Assembly (NCBI RefSeq): GCF_000376225.1 | Contig: NZ_AQXL01000134.1 | Span: 1 to 64,000, forward strand | DNA length: 64,000 bases | From: Effusibacillus pohliae DSM 22757 | GTDB taxonomy: Bacteria > Bacillota > Bacilli > Tumebacillales > Effusibacillaceae | Reading direction: 5' to 3' | Shown here: piece by piece, positions 18,127-25,580 of the stretch | How positions within the stretch are numbered: position 1 is the stretch's first letter | How the letters are laid out: each line of letters starts with the position of its first letter | The notes under the pieces: generated by a model | Told to the model about the DNA's origin: nothing | What the model saw: the letters and a program-made list of their open reading frames with translations, nothing else | The model's database searches: none | Made by a program: the position numbers and the translations under genes

Positions 18127-18306
18127 TTATTTCTGAACGGTCTCCAATATCCGCAGAACCTTTTCTTTGATTTCTGTTCGCTTTTCTGCATACTCCATAA
18201 ACGCTTCTTCGAGTAATTCAGCCTGTGCTTTTTCAGTTACAAAGGCCCATGTCTGGAGGAGTTCCAAGAACTCATCAGAAAACCGAAAGGACGTTGGCTT
18301 TGCCAC
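18127..18306 (-). CDS. Small ribbon-helix-helix-like protein
   Basis: A 59-residue protein of strongly charged, helical character: a short strand-like start (PTSFRFSDEF) followed by two helices ending in YAEKRTEIKEKV. This layout is that of small RHH regulators or antitoxins, but no family is certain. The GTG at 18306 has GGAGGTG six bases upstream. A GTG at 18315 overlaps the stop of the upstream tiny peptide gene (GTGA) but has no spaced ribosome site. The gene appears to be translated together with that 26-residue hydrophobic peptide. Confidence 0.55.
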   Translation of the reverse strand: MAKPTSFRFSDEFLELLQTWAFVTEKAQAELLEEAFMEYAEKRTEIKEKVLRILETVQK

Positions 18307-18311
18307 ATCTG

Positions 18312-18392
18312 TCACCTCCGGAGCGCCCGGCTCAGTGCAACAAGGGAAAGAACCAAGGCAGCAATACTAATAACCAGCGTGAGTGTTTGCAT
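18312..18392 (-). CDS. 26-residue hydrophobic membrane peptide
   Basis: An ATG at 18392 follows a near-perfect AAAGGAGG site. It opens a 26-codon frame that starts MQTLTLVISIAA and ends with a basic RALRR tail. Almost the whole peptide is one hydrophobic helix. The size and layout resemble the small holin-like toxins of Bacillus type I toxin-antitoxin pairs, but I cannot name a family. Its TGA overlaps a possible start of the RHH-like gene. The upstream region, read on the other strand, encodes a candidate small RNA that starts about 50 bases away. Confidence 0.5.
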   Translation of the reverse strand: MQTLTLVISIAALVLSLVALSRALRR

Positions 18393-18405
18393 ATGGCTGC
18401 CTCCT

Positions 18406-18434
18406 TTGACAGTACAGTATAAAGAGGGTATGAT
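18406..18434 (+). promoter_or_regulatory. Strong sigma-A promoter for a small RNA
   Basis: TTGACA (18406-18411), a 17-base spacer and TATGAT (18429-18434). It points away from the peptide gene, and no protein gene lies between it and the terminator at 18490-18530. Confidence 0.7.
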
Positions 18435-18440
18435 ATACAT

Positions 18441-18530
18441 AAGATGGAGTTGTAGGGGAGGGCTTTTGCCCTCGCGCCTACTGTGAGGTGAGACTCTGAC
18501 CGTGGCACCGGTTCAGGGTCTCTTGCTTTT
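18441..18530 (+). ncRNA. Candidate structured small RNA of about 90 nt
   Basis: The expected transcript from the TTGACA/TATGAT promoter contains a strong hairpin: GTAGG...CCTAC enclosing GAGGGC-TTTT-GCCCTC, 18452-18481. It ends in a terminator in which GAGACTCTGA (18490-18499) pairs with TTCAGGGTCTC (18512-18522), followed by TTGCTTTT. No reading frame with a ribosome site is inside. Because the peptide gene is divergent, the RNA is antisense to any peptide mRNA that begins upstream of about 18530. A type I antitoxin role is an inference. Confidence 0.55.
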
Positions 18531-18638
18531 CCGGAAGTTGATCTTTCGGACAAGATCCGATGCAGTGACTTTGGAATCCGATCGGGGAAATTCTTCCCTC
18601 CCCTGTAGCACCGTCTACTTGCGAAAACCAAGTTTATA

Positions 18639-18694
18639 TTGACACCCCGTTTGTTGGTTTTTTATTATTTTAACATACTCATTGGTACGAGTAT
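18639..18694 (+). promoter_or_regulatory. Promoter and palindromic operator of the tetR-RND unit
   Basis: TTGACA (18639-18644) and TATTAT (18663-18668), with an 18-base spacer, form the promoter. Just downstream ATACTC (18675-18680) and GAGTAT (18689-18694) are a perfect inverted repeat around ATTGGTAC. A second TTGGTA lies at 18705-18710. The palindrome lies where bound repressor would block initiation, as in TetR autoregulation. Confidence 0.55.
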
Positions 18695-18727
18695 AAAGTT
18701 CCTTTTGGTATACGTTGGGGTGGTGAG

Positions 18728-19510
18728 ATGAGTATTCGTGAGAAAATCTTTCAGGCGGCTTTGGAACTGGCTGCCGAACGACCGGTCGATCAGATCACTT
18801 TTACTGATATTGCGCAAGCTGCCGGCGTGCATTGGACTACGGTTCGGAGACATTTGGGAAGCAAACAGGATATGAGGGCATTCTTGGCTGAAAAGCAAGC
18901 GGAGCTTGGACAGTCCAATGCGGACACCCGGACGCGTCTATTGGATGCTGCGACCCGTGTGTTTGCAAAATATGGATATGCTGAAGCCACATTGGACCAA
19001 GTAGCGGCTGAAGCAGGGATGACAAAAGGTGCGGTGTATTGGCATTTTTCCGGTAAGAGTGATTTGTTTTTGGCGCTTTGCGAAAGAAGCCTTGTCCAAC
19101 AGTTGCAGGTGTTGCCAAATCAAGCGGAAAGCGTCGTGAGTTCGTCAAATCGGGTAGATGCTTTGTCATCCTGGCTGCTTTCACAGTTTGAGCAGTGTCT
19201 GGAGAAGCCAGAGAAACCGATGCTATTCTTCGAGTTCCTTACTTGCAGCCGCGATCCGGCCATCCGGGAAAAGCTCAGCCAGACTTACAACAAAATGTTT
19301 GATGTGACAGGGGCTATTTTGCAAGGACTGCAAGCGAGAGGTCTGGTGGCAGATGATGTTGACCCAAGAGCGCTGGCTATTATTTTCCATTCTCTTGTAA
19401 ATGGCATGATCCAGACGTGGCTGGTTGATCCGGCAAGTGTGCAGTTTGACAAACTGGTGCATGACGTGTCACGTGTTTTGTGGTTTGGTCTGGAACCAAA
19501 CAGGAAATGA
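18728..19510 (+). CDS. TetR-family regulator with two N-terminal HTH domains
   Basis: The 260-residue protein has two consecutive TetR-type DNA-binding segments. The first (about residues 3-50) reads FQAALELAAERPVDQITFTD and IAQAAGVHWTTVRRHLGSK. The second (about 60-107) reads LLDAATRVFAKYGYAEATLD and VAAEAGMTKGAVYWHFSGKS. A helical C-terminal ligand and dimer domain follows. Typical TetR proteins have one HTH and about 200 residues, so the first segment is an addition. The GTGAGATG context gives a weak ribosome site near the ATG. An RND pump gene follows 121 bases later, so a repressor of that pump is the natural reading. Confidence 0.85.
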   Translation: MSIREKIFQAALELAAERPVDQITFTDIAQAAGVHWTTVRRHLGSKQDMRAFLAEKQAELGQSNADTRTRLLDAATRVFAKYGYAEATLDQVAAEAGMTKGAVYWHFSGKSDLFLALCERSLVQQLQVLPNQAESVVSSSNRVDALSSWLLSQFEQCLEKPEKPMLFFEFLTCSRDPAIREKLSQTYNKMFDVTGAILQGLQARGLVADDVDPRALAIIFHSLVNGMIQTWLVDPASVQFDKLVHDVSRVLWFGLEPNRK

Positions 19511-19631
19511 TCGTCTGCCAGCGGCAAATTGGGGGATCCGTCAGATCATGAAGCCGGGCGACAGATTGCGATTGCGGTTCAGCCAAGAACAAAGGGAGCT
19601 ACATTGGTTTGCAAAACGGGAGGGGTAAGCG

Positions 19632-22600
19632 ATGACGAAGTGGATTCGATTTTCAATGAAAAATGCGGGTGTGATTTTCCTTGCGATGATCATGATTGTC
19701 GCAGGCGGCCTGTACTCCATTTTTTCCATGAAGCTGGAACAGTTCCCGAATGTGGACGTTCCCTATTTGAATGTTGTGGTGGTGTATCCGGGCGCCACAC
19801 CGGAACAAGCGCTCGACGGCATCGGGAAACCGCTCGAACAGGCGTTGTCCGGATTAAAGAAATTGAAGAATCTGTATGTAGAAGCGGGCACCAACTATGT
19901 GTCAGCCACGATGGAGTTTGAATTGAGCCATTCGATGGATGAAGCGACCAAAGATGTAAACAGTGTACTGGCGAACCTCAAGCTGCCGGAAGGGGCGGAG
20001 AAACCGCGAATCAGACAGGAAGGGCCAACAGCTGCCCCGATCTATTCGTTTGGTGTGACGGCCAACCAAGATCCGGCCACGATCAAGCAATATGTCAACG
20101 AGCATATCCAGCCTCTATTGGCTTCCATTCAGGGGATCTCTTCCCTGGATGTGCAAGGCGTCCCGGAAAAGAAGCTGTACATACGAGTGGATCCGGAAAA
20201 ATTGAGAAAAGAGAATCTGTCGATCGACAAGGTCAAACAGGCGCTACTTGCCAACAATGTGTCGTTTCCAGCCGGCGAGGTGACGATTGACGGAAAAAGT
20301 CTGAATGTGGAAGCCGGCAAAAAAATCCGCTCGGCAGAGGAACTGAAAAATGTCAATCTGATCGTTATCGACCAGGACACCAGCCAACTCACAAACGCGT
20401 TTCAGACGCTGGGGGAAGGAGTGGGGACGGTCGGCTCTTCGGTCGGCCAACTAGGGAAGGGAGTCGGCGACTTAACCAAAGGGCAGATGCTTCTGCAGGC
20501 GGAAATTCAGGTCATGCAGGCGATCAACGGACTGTCCGCCAGCCTGTTTGACGATCAGGCAAATTTGGCCGCCTTGAAACAGCAGTTGCAAGCCCGCCCG
20601 GAACAAAAACCGCAATTGGAACCGCAGATCAACCAACTGCAACAGAAGATCCAGGCGGAGCAGGCGCAGATTGCGTCGTTGCAAAACAAGCTGGCCGATC
20701 TGCAGGCTCAGGTGAACGCATCCAACACGGACGTCGCCAATTCGCTCAAAAGCATGTCGGGCAAATCGGCGCCTGCAAACCGCAACCAGGAGGTTTCCGC
20801 CAAGCCGTCTCTCAGTCTGCGCACGATCAAGCTGTCTGACATCGCGGATGTGACCTACGCGTCGGACAAAGACAGGATTTTGTCCCGCTTAAACGGCATA
20901 CCGGCGGTCCTTGTGGATATCAAGACGGAACCCGGTTCAAACACGGTTGACATTGTCAAGCAGATCAATCAAAAACTGGATAAGTTATCGTTGCCGGATG
21001 GCTACCGGTTGACCAAACTTCGCGACAATTCCGTCCAGATTCAAAAATCGGTGAACGGGATGCTGCGGGAAGTTGTGCTTGGGTCTTTGCTTGCTGTGGT
21101 GGTGACGCTTCTTTTCCTGCGGAATGTACGCGCCACGCTGGTGGCGATCATTTCCATCCCGCTGTCGATCCTCGCGTCGATGATCGTTCTGTACTGGATG
21201 GATTACAGCTTCAATATCATGACACTAGCCGGAATCGCAGTGGCGGTGGGCAGAGTGGTGGACGATTCGATCGTGGTGATCGAGAACATCTACCGGCGCG
21301 TGGGAGCCAGCGCCCTTCGCAGTTGGGAACTGGTGCTGGAAGCTACCAAAGAAGTGGGGCAGGCGATCACATCTTCCACGTTTACCACGATTGCCGTGTT
21401 TGGACCTCTGTCGTTTGTGCCGGGAATCGTCGGAAGGTTTTTTGCTCCGTTCGGAATCACGGTGGTGATTGCGCTTGCTTTCTCTTTGCTCGTGGCGATC
21501 ACGGTGGTTCCGCTGGCCGCCAGACTCTTTTTGCTGAATATCAAGCATCAGGAGCATCGGGAAAACGCCCTGCAGAGAATGTATCGCAGCGTCTTGGGCT
21601 GGTCGCTGCAGCACAAATTGGTGGTGGTGCTTGTCGCGGTGCTCCTGTTCGGCGGATCGTTGGCCCTTTTGCCGCGGATCCCGAAAAACTTTCTGCCATC
21701 CGAAAAAACGGTCTCCTACGGATTGCGCGTTACGCTGCCCGTCGGCACTTCGCTGCAGACGGCCGACCAGGTGGCGAACCGGATTGAATCGTTTCTTAGC
21801 GGCCGTTCGGACATTAAGAGCTACCAGACGACCCTCAACGGGGAAACCATTCGGATGCAGATCGAACTGAAGGACGACGTTTCGCCAGAGGACACGAAAA
21901 AATTCGAGCAAGCGGTGAGGGAACATACGACCGACCTCGGCCCCGGTATCCGGGCGGCACTGACGCCACAGGGAATCACGGGCGGCGGCGGGCTGTTCAT
22001 CGTGGTGAACGGAACCGATCTGACCGCGCTTAAGCAGGCGGGAGAGATGATGGCAAACGCGATTCGGGATGTGCCTGGCCTGGCCAATGTGGAGACCAAT
22101 TTATCGGCTGTCAGACCGCAACTGTTTGTCGATATCCACACGGACGAAGCGGCGCGCAAAGGGCTGAATCCGGCGATGATCGCCTCCGCCATCCGGCAGA
22201 TGATCAACGGTGACAGTGTGATGAATGTGACGCTGGACGGCCGCACAACCGAAGTGAACCTCGGACTGAAAGTGGATGACCTAAAAACAATCGATGCGAT
22301 TCGGAATCAGGTGATCCTCAATATGACGGGGGAACAGGTGAAATTGGGCGATGTTGTCAACATCAGTGAAAAACCCGGTCCCACCGCCATACAACGGTTG
22401 AACCAGCAGGAGTATGTGTCTGTTCGGGGAAGTTTTACTTCCGATAATTCCTCGGGCATCCAAACCGAAGTGGAGAACCGGATCAAAAAGCTGAACCTGC
22501 CAAAAGGTGTCACGTACTATTTTGAGGGGGAGTCCAAAGCGATGAGCGACGGCTTCCGCAACATGGCGATCGCGATGGCGGCCGGTGTTTTGCTTGTCTA

Positions 22601-23108
22601 TATGGTGATGATGATCGCGTTTGGCGAAACAGTGGCGCCGTTTTCGATCCTGTTCTCGCTGCCGTTTATTTTCACAGGGGGATTGCTGGGGTTGTATGCA
22701 TTCAACGAGTCCCTGGGAATGCCCGCTTTGGTTGGATTTCTGATGCTGATCGGGATCGTTGTGACGAACGCGATCGTTCTGGTGGACCGGGTTCAGCAGA
22801 ACCGTCTGGCTGGAATGGACATCGGGCAAGCGCTGATCGAAGCAGGTGTGACCCGGATCCGGCCGATTTTGATGACGGCGGTGGCGACGATTGGCGCGCT
22901 GCTGCCACTGGCCATTTCCGATGAAGGCGGCCTGATCTCGAAATCGCTCGCGATTGTGGTGATCTCGGGTCTTACCACTTCGACCCTTATGACCCTTGTC
23001 ATCGTTCCGGTGGCCTATCAGGCGTTGAATTCAATCCGCAATCGCATTTGGCAAAAAAAGAGGAGCGAACACAACCGGTATGCCATCACCCCGCTGGAAG
23101 AAGCATAA
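19632..23108 (+). CDS. RND efflux transporter (AcrB/SwrC type) with coiled-coil insert
   Basis: This proton-driven exporter in the cell membrane has 1158 residues, longer than the usual 1030-1060. The N-terminal helix is followed by AcrB-type porter sequence (FPNVDVPYLNVVVVYPGATP, then SGLKKLKNLYVEAG) and the central DDSIVVIENIYRR proton-relay region. The second half repeats the fold and ends after LMTAVATIGALLPLA. About residues 245-385, inside the first porter half, form a Gln/Leu-rich coiled coil (LKQQLQARPEQKP, NQLQQKIQAEQAQIASLQ). No membrane-fusion or outer-membrane partner is nearby, as expected in a Gram-positive. It probably shares control with the tetR gene upstream. Confidence 0.92.
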   Translation: MTKWIRFSMKNAGVIFLAMIMIVAGGLYSIFSMKLEQFPNVDVPYLNVVVVYPGATPEQALDGIGKPLEQALSGLKKLKNLYVEAGTNYVSATMEFELSHSMDEATKDVNSVLANLKLPEGAEKPRIRQEGPTAAPIYSFGVTANQDPATIKQYVNEHIQPLLASIQGISSLDVQGVPEKKLYIRVDPEKLRKENLSIDKVKQALLANNVSFPAGEVTIDGKSLNVEAGKKIRSAEELKNVNLIVIDQDTSQLTNAFQTLGEGVGTVGSSVGQLGKGVGDLTKGQMLLQAEIQVMQAINGLSASLFDDQANLAALKQQLQARPEQKPQLEPQINQLQQKIQAEQAQIASLQNKLADLQAQVNASNTDVANSLKSMSGKSAPANRNQEVSAKPSLSLRTIKLSDIADVTYASDKDRILSRLNGIPAVLVDIKTEPGSNTVDIVKQINQKLDKLSLPDGYRLTKLRDNSVQIQKSVNGMLREVVLGSLLAVVVTLLFLRNVRATLVAIISIPLSILASMIVLYWMDYSFNIMTLAGIAVAVGRVVDDSIVVIENIYRRVGASALRSWELVLEATKEVGQAITSSTFTTIAVFGPLSFVPGIVGRFFAPFGITVVIALAFSLLVAITVVPLAARLFLLNIKHQEHRENALQRMYRSVLGWSLQHKLVVVLVAVLLFGGSLALLPRIPKNFLPSEKTVSYGLRVTLPVGTSLQTADQVANRIESFLSGRSDIKSYQTTLNGETIRMQIELKDDVSPEDTKKFEQAVREHTTDLGPGIRAALTPQGITGGGGLFIVVNGTDLTALKQAGEMMANAIRDVPGLANVETNLSAVRPQLFVDIHTDEAARKGLNPAMIASAIRQMINGDSVMNVTLDGRTTEVNLGLKVDDLKTIDAIRNQVILNMTGEQVKLGDVVNISEKPGPTAIQRLNQQEYVSVRGSFTSDNSSGIQTEVENRIKKLNLPKGVTYYFEGESKAMSDGFRNMAIAMAAGVLLVYMVMMIAFGETVAPFSILFSLPFIFTGGLLGLYAFNESLGMPALVGFLMLIGIVVTNAIVLVDRVQQNRLAGMDIGQALIEAGVTRIRPILMTAVATIGALLPLAISDEGGLISKSLAIVVISGLTTSTLMTLVIVPVAYQALNSIRNRIWQKKRSEHNRYAITPLEEA

Positions 23109-23192
23109 AACCAGAACATGAAATCCAAGGCCTGTTATGAAAGTGTGCTGGAAACCTTTTTTTCAAATGTAACGGATTCGAAAAGAAAGTGA

Positions 23193-23255
23193 CCCCGGGA
23201 TCCACTCCCGGGGAAAAATGGGCGAAAAAGCCGCCCGCGAAAGGGCTACTTTTTG
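23193..23255 (+). terminator. Hairpins downstream of the RND gene
   Basis: CCCCGGGA (23193-23200) pairs exactly with TCCCGGGG (23206-23213). A second small stem (GCCC/GGGC) is followed by TACTTTTT. The pair probably ends the efflux transcript. The rest of 23109-23474 shows no gene that I accept. Confidence 0.5.
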
Positions 23256-23474
23256 TAATGAGGAGCTGGAAGATAATCTCGTTGGGTTGGCTGTCTTCCT
23301 GCTTCCTTACGCATATGAATCTTCGCCAAAAAAAGTGCGGTTAAGCTTTCCGCTGTTGCTGATCGATGCAAGCAATCCAGCAAAAATAGACGGGTTTCCG
23401 ATGATACTTGTCCGTTGCACCTTCGCTTTGGGAAGAATTAACTATAGTAGCCAAAGAGGAAGGAGGGAAGCGCA

Positions 23475-23594
23475 ATGGATGGGGTATTCGGCGGCTTCAC
23501 ACGATGGGCGGTGGTGTTTTTGATCATCTTCGTGCTGTTCATTCTTTTGATTCCCACTACAACCACGGTTTGCACCACAGTTCCGGTGTATTAA
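23475..23594 (+). CDS. YjcZ-like small membrane protein, copy 1
   Basis: A 39-codon frame with a strong AGGAGGG site. The product has the segment GGFTRWAVVFLIIFVLFILL, one hydrophobic helix after a Gly-Phe-Thr-Arg-Trp start, then a Thr-rich tail (PTTTTVCTTVPVY). It resembles the short YjcZ-type proteins found in Bacillus-group spores. Two paralogues follow in tandem, which argues that the frame is real. Confidence 0.7.
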   Translation: MDGVFGGFTRWAVVFLIIFVLFILLIPTTTTVCTTVPVY

Positions 23595-23634
23595 TGGCGG
23601 AAACTTAGAATTGCTTGGAAAGGAGGAAGAACCG

Positions 23635-23763
23635 ATGCCAGATGGATGTTTCGGCATCTTCACCCGTTGGGCGGTCGTGTTTCTGATCATCTTCGTGTTG
23701 TTTATTTTGCTGGTACCTCCGATTTCACCTACAGTCACGGCGGCACCTCGTCCTGTGTACTGA
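23635..23763 (+). CDS. YjcZ-like small membrane protein, copy 2
   Basis: A 42-codon frame after an AAGGAGG site. FTRWAVVFLIIFVLFILL is shared with copies 1 and 3, while the ends differ (MPDGCFGI at the start, a Pro/Thr-rich tail ending RPVY). Conservation of the core at the protein level between the copies indicates selection. Confidence 0.7.
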   Translation: MPDGCFGIFTRWAVVFLIIFVLFILLVPPISPTVTAAPRPVY

Positions 23764-23826
23764 ATTGGTGTTTTCCCTGAATGGGGATCCATATGGAGGC
23801 AGTCCTTTTAGAAAGGGGGGGACATA

Positions 23827-23919
23827 ATGTACGGAGTATTTGGTGGCTTCACCCGTTGGGCTGTGGTGTTTCTGATCATTTTCGTGCTGTTTATCCTGCT
23901 CATTCCCGGAACCTATTAA
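23827..23919 (+). CDS. YjcZ-like small membrane protein, copy 3
   Basis: A 30-codon frame after a GGGGGGG site. It is the shortest copy: MYGVFGG, the shared FTRWAVVFLIIFVLFILL helix and IPGTY at the end. It closes the tandem array, and a strong hairpin follows. Confidence 0.7.
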   Translation: MYGVFGGFTRWAVVFLIIFVLFILLIPGTY

Positions 23920-23941
23920 GCTGATCAGCACACAAGCCGTC

Positions 23942-23961
23942 GCCGCGCCCTCGGGCGCGGC
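23942..23961. terminator. Bidirectional GC-rich hairpin
   Basis: GCCGCGCCC (23942-23950) and GGGCGCGGC (23953-23961) are perfectly paired between the convergent YjcZ-like and DUF1540 genes. The T-tract is weak on the plus strand. Confidence 0.55.
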
Positions 23962-23967
23962 TGTTCG

Positions 23968-24153
23968 TTATCTGCGTATTTCGCCGTCATCATTCGTATG
24001 CCGTTCAAATTCAAATGTGGCACAACGGGTTCCTTTTGTCGTCCCGACGATTTCGTTGCCGTTTGACAGGACTTCGATCGATTCCGCAGTGCAATTCCGG
24101 TTGAGATCATTGTAGATGCATTCCTCCACGCCGCATTTCACGCCATTTGGCAT
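23968..24153 (-). CDS. DUF1540 family protein
   Basis: A 61-residue Cys-containing protein. [21 protein letters not shown] and the later [10 protein letters not shown] give the four-Cys pattern of the DUF1540 domain, a likely metal-binding fold common in spore-forming Firmicutes. Its function is unknown. The ATG at 24153 follows CAGGAGGTGAT at ideal spacing; the frame is open to an ATG at 24174 that lacks a site. It converges on the three YjcZ-like genes. Confidence 0.85.
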   Translation of the reverse strand: MPNGVKCGVEECIYNDLNRNCTAESIEVLSNGNEIVGTTKGTRCATFEFERHTNDDGEIRR

Positions 24154-24202
24154 ACGGATCACCTCCTGATTCATACTGTTCCCGCATCGGACGGCAAATA
24201 TT

Positions 24203-24232
24203 TTGCCTGATCCTGCCTTTGAATGGTATAAT
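24203..24232 (+). promoter_or_regulatory. Promoter candidate for mtrB
   Basis: TTGCCT (24203-24208) and TATAAT (24227-24232) with an 18-base spacer, 37 bases before mtrB. Confidence 0.5.
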
Positions 24233-24269
24233 CAATTGCGTCACATCACTGACCAAGGGAGGGTCGACA

Positions 24270-24497
24270 ATGGACATCGGACAGGAATATTTTTTGGTGA
24301 AAGCGAAAGAAAACGGGGTTCACGTGATCGGTTTGACCCGCGGTGCCGATACCCGGTTTCATCATACGGAAAAATTGGACAAAGGGGAGATCATGATCGC
24401 CCAGTTTACGGAACATACGTCTGCCATTAAGGTGCGGGGAAAAGCGGTCGTTTGGACCAAGTTCGGGCGAGTCGATACATATTCGGAAGACGACTAA
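24270..24497 (+). CDS. mtrB: TRAP, trp RNA-binding attenuation protein
   Basis: MtrB forms an 11-subunit ring that binds tryptophan and then wraps RNA carrying (G/U)AG repeats, which stops trp transcription. The 75 residues keep the family core, with [18 protein letters not shown] then [22 protein letters not shown]. The RNA-contacting Lys and Arg (KLDK, IKVR) and the Thr residues around the tryptophan pocket are present. The ATG follows a GGGAGG site. mtrA (folE), its usual partner in B. subtilis, is absent. The expected target leader is at 45165-45340 in this window. Confidence 0.97.
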   Translation: MDIGQEYFLVKAKENGVHVIGLTRGADTRFHHTEKLDKGEIMIAQFTEHTSAIKVRGKAVVWTKFGRVDTYSEDD

Positions 24498-24568
24498 GAC
24501 GGCGGCGTTCCGTCGCATTGGCGAAAATCGCTGAGCGGGTCTACTAGGCTTTGCCTGCAGGTCGGGAG

Positions 24569-24597
24569 AAAGCGAGAGATTCTCGCTTTTTTGTTTT
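24569..24597 (+). terminator. Terminator after mtrB
   Basis: AAAGCGAGA (24569-24577) pairs with TCTCGCTTT (24581-24589), followed by T residues. Confidence 0.85.
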
Positions 24598-24668
24598 TGC
24601 CGATATTTTTTATAGTCCGCAACGGTTCTTGTTATGCTATACTGAAATATAGCTTGTTGGATTGTACG

Positions 24669-25574
24669 ATGTGGCTTGCACGAAGGGAGTTGGAGGCACT
24701 GATTATCGAACAAACGGAACGGGAATACGCGTCCCTTCGTATGCGCGGACAAGTTCTGGCGGAAATGAATCACGCCTTTCTGACCGACCGGATCGGGCTG
24801 CCCGAACTGGAACGGTTCCAACTGACAACAGCCGCGGCGATCCTGCAAACGGCAGGCTGCTCGCAGGACGAAACCGAACTTGTCTCAACCGTTTTGTTGT
24901 TGGTCTATCACGGGCTGTCGGTACACGAACAGATCGATCAACCGCACTCGGATGTCCAATCCCGCCAACTGAAAGTGTTGGCCGGCGATTACTACTCCAG
25001 CAAGTTTTTTTATTTGCTGGCAGCAGACGGAAAGATCGAACTGATCGGACTGTTTGCGGAAGCGATCGCCCGGGTGAACGAAGCGAAAGCAGAGAAGCTG
25101 TCACTGTTCAAGCAACCGGTCAGTACAGACAAATATTTAAGCCTGAGCGAACGGATCGAAGGCGAACTGTTGTATGTCCTGTGTTCGCACTATCTGCACA
25201 GCCGGCCGGAGATCAACGATATCGTTCGCCTGCTTGTGCGCACACATGTACTGGGCATCGAATATAACCGGTTTTTGTCGGGCCATTATGCTGGCAATCT
25301 GTCCGAGGTGTACATTCGTAACCAGGCAACGGAAGACGAACTGCGTTTGCTTTCCTCGAACCCTTCCTATCTGCAGGATGCCAAAATCATGCCAATTCAT
25401 GTGAAATATGGAACATCCGCTTTCCTTTATGAGCGGTTGGAGGTCGGCCTGATGACGGCCAGGTCGTTGTTGAAGCTGCAAGATTCGCAAACCGTGGCCG
25501 AACGATTTTTCGGCATCTGTGATGATCTCGGCCAATTGTACCTGCAACCGCGGCGGATCGTGGAAGAAAGGTGA
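24669..25574 (+). CDS. hepS: Heptaprenyl diphosphate synthase component I
   Basis: HepS is the small, non-catalytic subunit that pairs with HepT to make the C35 side chain of menaquinone-7. The roughly 300 residues include the HEPPP_synt_1-type features: an all-helical fold, LLVYHGLSVHEQIDQ, and KVLAGDYYSSKFFYLLA, which mimics the catalytic subunit. There is no DDxxD motif, as expected. The start is uncertain: the ATG at 24669 lacks a clear ribosome site and a TTG at 24690 is possible. menG follows directly. hepT lies six genes downstream, separated by the futalosine genes. Confidence 0.85.
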   Translation: MWLARRELEALIIEQTEREYASLRMRGQVLAEMNHAFLTDRIGLPELERFQLTTAAAILQTAGCSQDETELVSTVLLLVYHGLSVHEQIDQPHSDVQSRQLKVLAGDYYSSKFFYLLAADGKIELIGLFAEAIARVNEAKAEKLSLFKQPVSTDKYLSLSERIEGELLYVLCSHYLHSRPEINDIVRLLVRTHVLGIEYNRFLSGHYAGNLSEVYIRNQATEDELRLLSSNPSYLQDAKIMPIHVKYGTSAFLYERLEVGLMTARSLLKLQDSQTVAERFFGICDDLGQLYLQPRRIVEER

Positions 25575-25580
25575 GAGGAA

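Noticed and set aside
23218-23523. A 101-codon frame downstream of the RND gene
   Set aside because: It starts inside a hairpin region, has no ribosome site and overlaps the first YjcZ-like gene in another frame.
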